43,843 nt of DNA, taken from an uncultured Ignavibacteriota bacterium (GTDB lineage Bacteria; Bacteroidota; Ignavibacteria; Palsa-1295). The notes below the pieces were generated by a model. The model worked only from the letters and a program-made list of their open reading frames with translations. It did not search any database and was not told the origin of the DNA. Made by a program: the position numbers and the translations under genes. Numbering within the stretch: position 1 is the stretch's first letter; the number at the start of each line of letters is the position of its first letter. Below, in pieces: positions 40,987 through 43,843 of this stretch. Location of the stretch: the NCBI GenBank assembly GCA_903900335.1, contig CAIUMP010000002.1, positions 1 to 43,843 on the forward strand, in the 5' to 3' direction.

Positions 40987-43046
40987 TGAATCGGCTTCCG
41001 AGCGCGGATGATGATGTGCGGTGCAAATGCAGAGGGCCAGAGCTCTTCGAGAAACGCCAATCGTGCCACGCGCGGCAGCTTTCGACGAAGCAAGGAGGTT
41101 ACGTGCTGCGTACCGTAGCCTCCAAAGGCATCAAGGCCATCAAAGATGGAAGCATCACCGTTGGAGCGAATGGACTCAACGACGAATCCGGAGACCTCAA
41201 ACATTCGTGTAAATGATTTCAGGCTGTAAAACCGGATGTGTGCACCCTTCCATTCATTCGAGAAATCGGTGATGGAGGTGGACATCTCGGCGCGCGTAAT
41301 AGCTTTCAAGCGTTCTCGGAAATAGCCGTTGTTTGGGACGCTACCGACAAAGAGTCCACCGGGCTTGAGTACACGGAAGATCTCCTGCACGGTGAACTTT
41401 GGGTCGTAGAGATGTTCCAGCACCTCGATCGAGATCGCACCATCAAAGGAGTTGCCTTCGTATGGGAATCGCTGTGAGAGATCGTGAACCTGGGCGTCGA
41501 TCCCCATTCGGCGCGCCACAGCGATACCGGTTTCGCTGATGTCTATTGCCTTCAGGTGAGCGACCTGACCGACCAGCCAGGATTGATAGTTAGACGCATC
41601 ACCGCAACCAACATCGAGCACCGTGTCGGATGGCTTGAATGCACCCTTGAAGTGAGTCGAAAGCTGCTCGTCGGTGAAGCTGTGGATAGGCGTCCAGCCG
41701 GCGGAGCGATTCCAGTAGGAATCGTAAAAGCTGGCGATCTCGCTGCTCGATTGTGATGCTCCTTCTGAGGGGTGTGCGGACGAGGACGTCTGCACTACAG
41801 CAGGCGAGGACGCGTGCTCCACGTTGCTAATGATTTGAGTTGGCCCGAGAATCCGGTTGTAGGATTCCAGTATCGCATCACCATAGGAATCCCAACCGAA
41901 AAACTTGGATGCTTCGGCGGCGCTGGCTCCAAGCTGAAGTGCAGCGATAGGGTTAGCGATCAGTTCGGTCAGTGCTACGGCGAGCGCGGCGGCATTCCCT
42001 GCTTCGACGATGCGGCCATTGACGCCATCTTCGATGAACTCCCTCCCGCCGGTATTCTCTGTCGCCACAACCGGCAAGCCACTCGCCATTGCTTCTGCAA
42101 TGACGAGAGCAAGGCCTTCCTGGATAGATGGAAGACAAAAGATCTGTGCGTCATGGAAGTGCTTCGGCAATTCGTGATTGGCAACGAAGGGAATGTGTTG
42201 GTCTATCTCCGAACGGAGCGGGCTCGATTTCAGCCAGGCTTCAAAATCGCTTTCGAAGCGCCCAATAAGTTTTAAGCGGAGCTTATTACCGCTGGCTCGA
42301 AGTGCTCTCACTGCTTCGAGCAAGTGCGGCACACCCTTCTGAAATCCGATAGCGCCGACGAAGAGAATGGTTGGAATATCTTGCCACGCATTCCGTTCGA
42401 TCGCAGTGAACCTGCTTAGGTCAACGCCATAGCGAACCTTCAACAGCTTTGCACTGCTCAATCCGCGAGTGAGAAAGCTTTGCCGAACGAACTCGCTGGG
42501 GACCATGAGATAATCTGCCTCATGGTACTCCTTTAGCTGCTTCTCTTCGAGCATCCTATCCCATTGGGATGCCCTCTGCTCAAGGCCTGACCCGAATCCA
42601 AAACGCCTTCGCTCTTCGTCAAGAAGGCGGTACTGCTCGGAAATATGCGTCGAGCCGCGCTCGATGATCGTCTTCGCGCCACGCGCTTTGGCCTCGCGAA
42701 GTTGGAAGAGCGATTGGCTAGCCCAGCCAACGAAAAGGTCGGAGTTCGGGATGTGCTTGACCGCGGCGCGATCATAGCTGTTATCCTTGACGAAATAGGC
42801 AAGCGACTGAGCCTCGGCGGTCGGCAACTTGCGGAGAGCGTAACAGAGATATTCCGGGAGCGGGATCTGGTGCACCCGCTTTCGGAACTCAGCCTTGCCG
42901 CGAAGCCCATCGGGCAAGCGGCGGTTCGGGAGCAGTTTGTCGTTGAGGGTCGTGGTGATAAAGCGGTCTAAGTGACCGCGACGGTAGAGCTCATCAACAA
43001 GATTGAACGCATGGAAGCGTCCGGCAGCGCTGACAGTGACGCGCAT
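40983..43046 (-). CDS. Fusion of a GT4 glycosyltransferase and a SAM methyltransferase
   Basis: A 687-residue protein in two modules. Residues about 1-405 are a GT4-type glycosyltransferase (LFVGAIGFQKGVPHLLEAVRAL; PSIQEGLALVIAEAMASGLPVVATENTGG with E-x7-E). A linker rich in Ser/Ala follows (about 405-440). Residues about 440-687 are a class I methyltransferase with motif I VLDVGCGDAS near 474-483, then AIDISETGI, and the FDGAISIEVLEHLYDP block. It should add a sugar and then methylate that sugar or another, perhaps as chain cap. It is the most upstream gene of the polysaccharide cluster in the window. Confidence 0.87.
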   Translation of the reverse strand: MRVTVSAAGRFHAFNLVDELYRRGHLDRFITTTLNDKLLPNRRLPDGLRGKAEFRKRVHQIPLPEYLCYALRKLPTAEAQSLAYFVKDNSYDRAAVKHIPNSDLFVGWASQSLFQLREAKARGAKTIIERGSTHISEQYRLLDEERRRFGFGSGLEQRASQWDRMLEEKQLKEYHEADYLMVPSEFVRQSFLTRGLSSAKLLKVRYGVDLSRFTAIERNAWQDIPTILFVGAIGFQKGVPHLLEAVRALRASGNKLRLKLIGRFESDFEAWLKSSPLRSEIDQHIPFVANHELPKHFHDAQIFCLPSIQEGLALVIAEAMASGLPVVATENTGGREFIEDGVNGRIVEAGNAAALAVALTELIANPIAALQLGASAAEASKFFGWDSYGDAILESYNRILGPTQIISNVEHASSPAVVQTSSSAHPSEGASQSSSEIASFYDSYWNRSAGWTPIHSFTDEQLSTHFKGAFKPSDTVLDVGCGDASNYQSWLVGQVAHLKAIDISETGIAVARRMGIDAQVHDLSQRFPYEGNSFDGAISIEVLEHLYDPKFTVQEIFRVLKPGGLFVGSVPNNGYFRERLKAITRAEMSTSITDFSNEWKGAHIRFYSLKSFTRMFEVSGFVVESIRSNGDASIFDGLDAFGGYGTQHVTSLLRRKLPRVARLAFLEELWPSAFAPHIIIRARKPIQ

Positions 43047-43094
43047 TCGGGAAATGATGAATTATGAATGATGAATTGCGAGGGGCATCACAAT

Positions 43095-43613
43095 TCACTC
43101 ATGGGCAATCTCTATTAGAATGGCATTTTTCTCAACTGAGGTTCCCGCAACAGCGCGCACTTGCTCCACACGGCCCTTGACACCGGCAAGAATGTTGTTC
43201 TCCATCTTCATGGCTTCCAGGACAAGCAGCGTGGTATTACGCTCGACAATATCACCGGCAGAGACCATGATGGCCCGCACCAGTCCCGGCATTGGGGCTT
43301 TCACCATGTGCGCACCGCTCTTCGCTCCCTTTGCACCGCTCGTCATCTTGAAGCGCTCGCGAACAATTCGCTCGCGCTCGGACTCCACGGTTAGCTCGAC
43401 TCCATCCAGCGATCTACCATCGCTGAGTGTGCCGTTGTGCTCGAAGACTTCATGGATGGTAGCGCCGTCGGAAACGAGGTAGTGGCCTGGGGCAAGTTCG
43501 GTCACGGCGCGCTCCGTCAGGGCGATCTCACGCGGCTCGCCGTTCCACTCGATGTGTAGGGTTTTCTCAGTCACGATGGAACAACGGCGGGGGGACGGAT
43601 AGGGTTCGCGCAT
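43095..43613 (-). CDS. Biotin carboxyl carrier-type protein
   Basis: A 172-residue biotin carrier. The C-terminal biotinyl domain has the conserved EAMKM box, with Lys136 as the biotin attachment site, preceded by VKAPMPGLV and a Gly-Asp turn. The N-terminal part (LHIEWNGEPREIALTERAV..) is like the linker/BT-like region of small carriers of acyl-CoA carboxylases. An alternative GTG start at 43574 would remove 13 residues. It shuttles CO2 between a biotin carboxylase and a carboxyltransferase, neither of which is in the window. It lies 48 bases upstream of the fused transferase gene and next to the right terminal repeat. Confidence 0.88.
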   Translation of the reverse strand: MREPYPSPRRCSIVTEKTLHIEWNGEPREIALTERAVTELAPGHYLVSDGATIHEVFEHNGTLSDGRSLDGVELTVESERERIVRERFKMTSGAKGAKSGAHMVKAPMPGLVRAIMVSAGDIVERNTTLLVLEAMKMENNILAGVKGRVEQVRAVAGTSVEKNAILIEIAHE

Positions 43614-43624
43614 GTTGATTTTGT

Positions 43625-43843
43625 GCGCTTATGTGATAAGCCAGTGAGAAACCTGTGATATACCAATCAGAAAGCGAGTATGACAATTTCCCCTCTCTCC
43701 AGGTAAGTTTGTATCGTTCAATTGCGGCGAGAATAGCTCGCCAAATGACTTACGTAACACACATGAACTCATAATATTATGAACGGCTACACACCTCAAT
43801 CGTGGTTCGATTTTCCGATGATGACACGGATGGACCCGCGAAC
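43625..43843. repeat. Right copy of terminal inverted repeat, end of an IS-like element
   Basis: The last 141 bases are the exact reverse complement of the first 141, and the match continues to 43632, again 212 bases from the end. From 43632 it reads TGTGATAAG.., with two 22-bp units (43632-43653 and 43654-43675, TGTGATA..CCA.TGAGAAACC pattern). The outward frame begins ATG at 43779 (MNGYTPQSWFDFPMMTRMDP..) and runs off the contig. The equal 212-base distance on both sides supports a single element type with a defined end. Confidence 0.8.

Noticed and set aside
1-43843. Terminal inverted repeats as telomeres of a linear replicon
   Set aside because: The identity is exactly 141 bases and continues as diverged sequence with iterons, which fits an assembler break in a dispersed element. 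The gene content is chromosomal, and no replication or telomere resolvase gene is present.
1-43843. CRISPR array, phage genes, rRNA operon
   Set aside because: No regularly spaced repeat-spacer pattern, no phage structural or integrase genes and no rRNA-like stretches were seen.

Overview
The window looks like a chromosomal contig from a Bacteroidota-type (FCB-group) bacterium, possibly of the Kapabacteria/Ignavibacteria side. This is inferred from two surface proteins with type IX secretion (T9SS) C-terminal sorting domains, a third T9SS domain visible after a frameshift, the ExbB-ExbD-ExbD-TonB / PstS-like / TPR gene order, and mixed G+C with weak Shine-Dalgarno sites. No rRNA or complete tRNA gene was seen. 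The two contig ends are the same sequence in inverted orientation: exactly 141 bp identical, then similar to position 212 from each end. This is best read as two outward-facing copies of one IS-like element where the assembly stopped, not as telomeres.

Left part (306-9017): asparagine synthetase B and a glycosyltransferase, an HU-like protein, a zinc-ribbon/TPR membrane protein, a T9SS surface protein, a glycoside hydrolase 16-like remnant cut by a decayed IS3-family element, and a VWA-domain lipoprotein. Centre (9091-24209): a DUF4136/PDZ-like lipoprotein; the ExbB/ExbD/ExbD/TonB energising complex followed by a small membrane protein, a PstS-like lipoprotein and a TPR protein; a soluble degenerate histidine kinase plus an NtrC-type activator; a tiny membrane protein; an Mla-type lipid transport operon (permease, ATPase, MCE protein) preceded by a good sigma-54 promoter; then a membrane histidine kinase and a response regulator-TPR protein. 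So the lipid-transport operon is bracketed by two two-component pairs.

Right part (24334-43613, almost all minus strand): a nuclease-fold protein, an epimerase with a zinc-site insertion, two secreted proteins with C-X4-C-H haem-like motifs, and a polysaccharide cluster. The cluster has an acetyltransferase (WbpD-like), dehydrogenase (WbpB-like), aminotransferase (WbpE-like), a polyprenyl-phosphate glycosylphosphotransferase, a Wzy-like polymerase/ligase and four glycosyltransferases, one fused to a methyltransferase. UDP-GlcNAc 6-dehydrogenase, flippase and chain-length genes are not in the window. A biotin carrier protein gene closes the window.

The most unusual structure is at 32223-33744. 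Directly behind the dehydrogenase (wbpB-like) gene lie two different toxin-antitoxin-like modules, and each is followed by a partial copy of the last 80-110 bp of that same gene in direct orientation. It looks like a small exchangeable cassette array anchored on the 3' end of a housekeeping sugar gene. Other unusual items are a palindromic repeat inserted in frame inside a glycosyltransferase, the sigma-54 promoter of the lipid transport operon, and the iteron-bearing terminal repeat.
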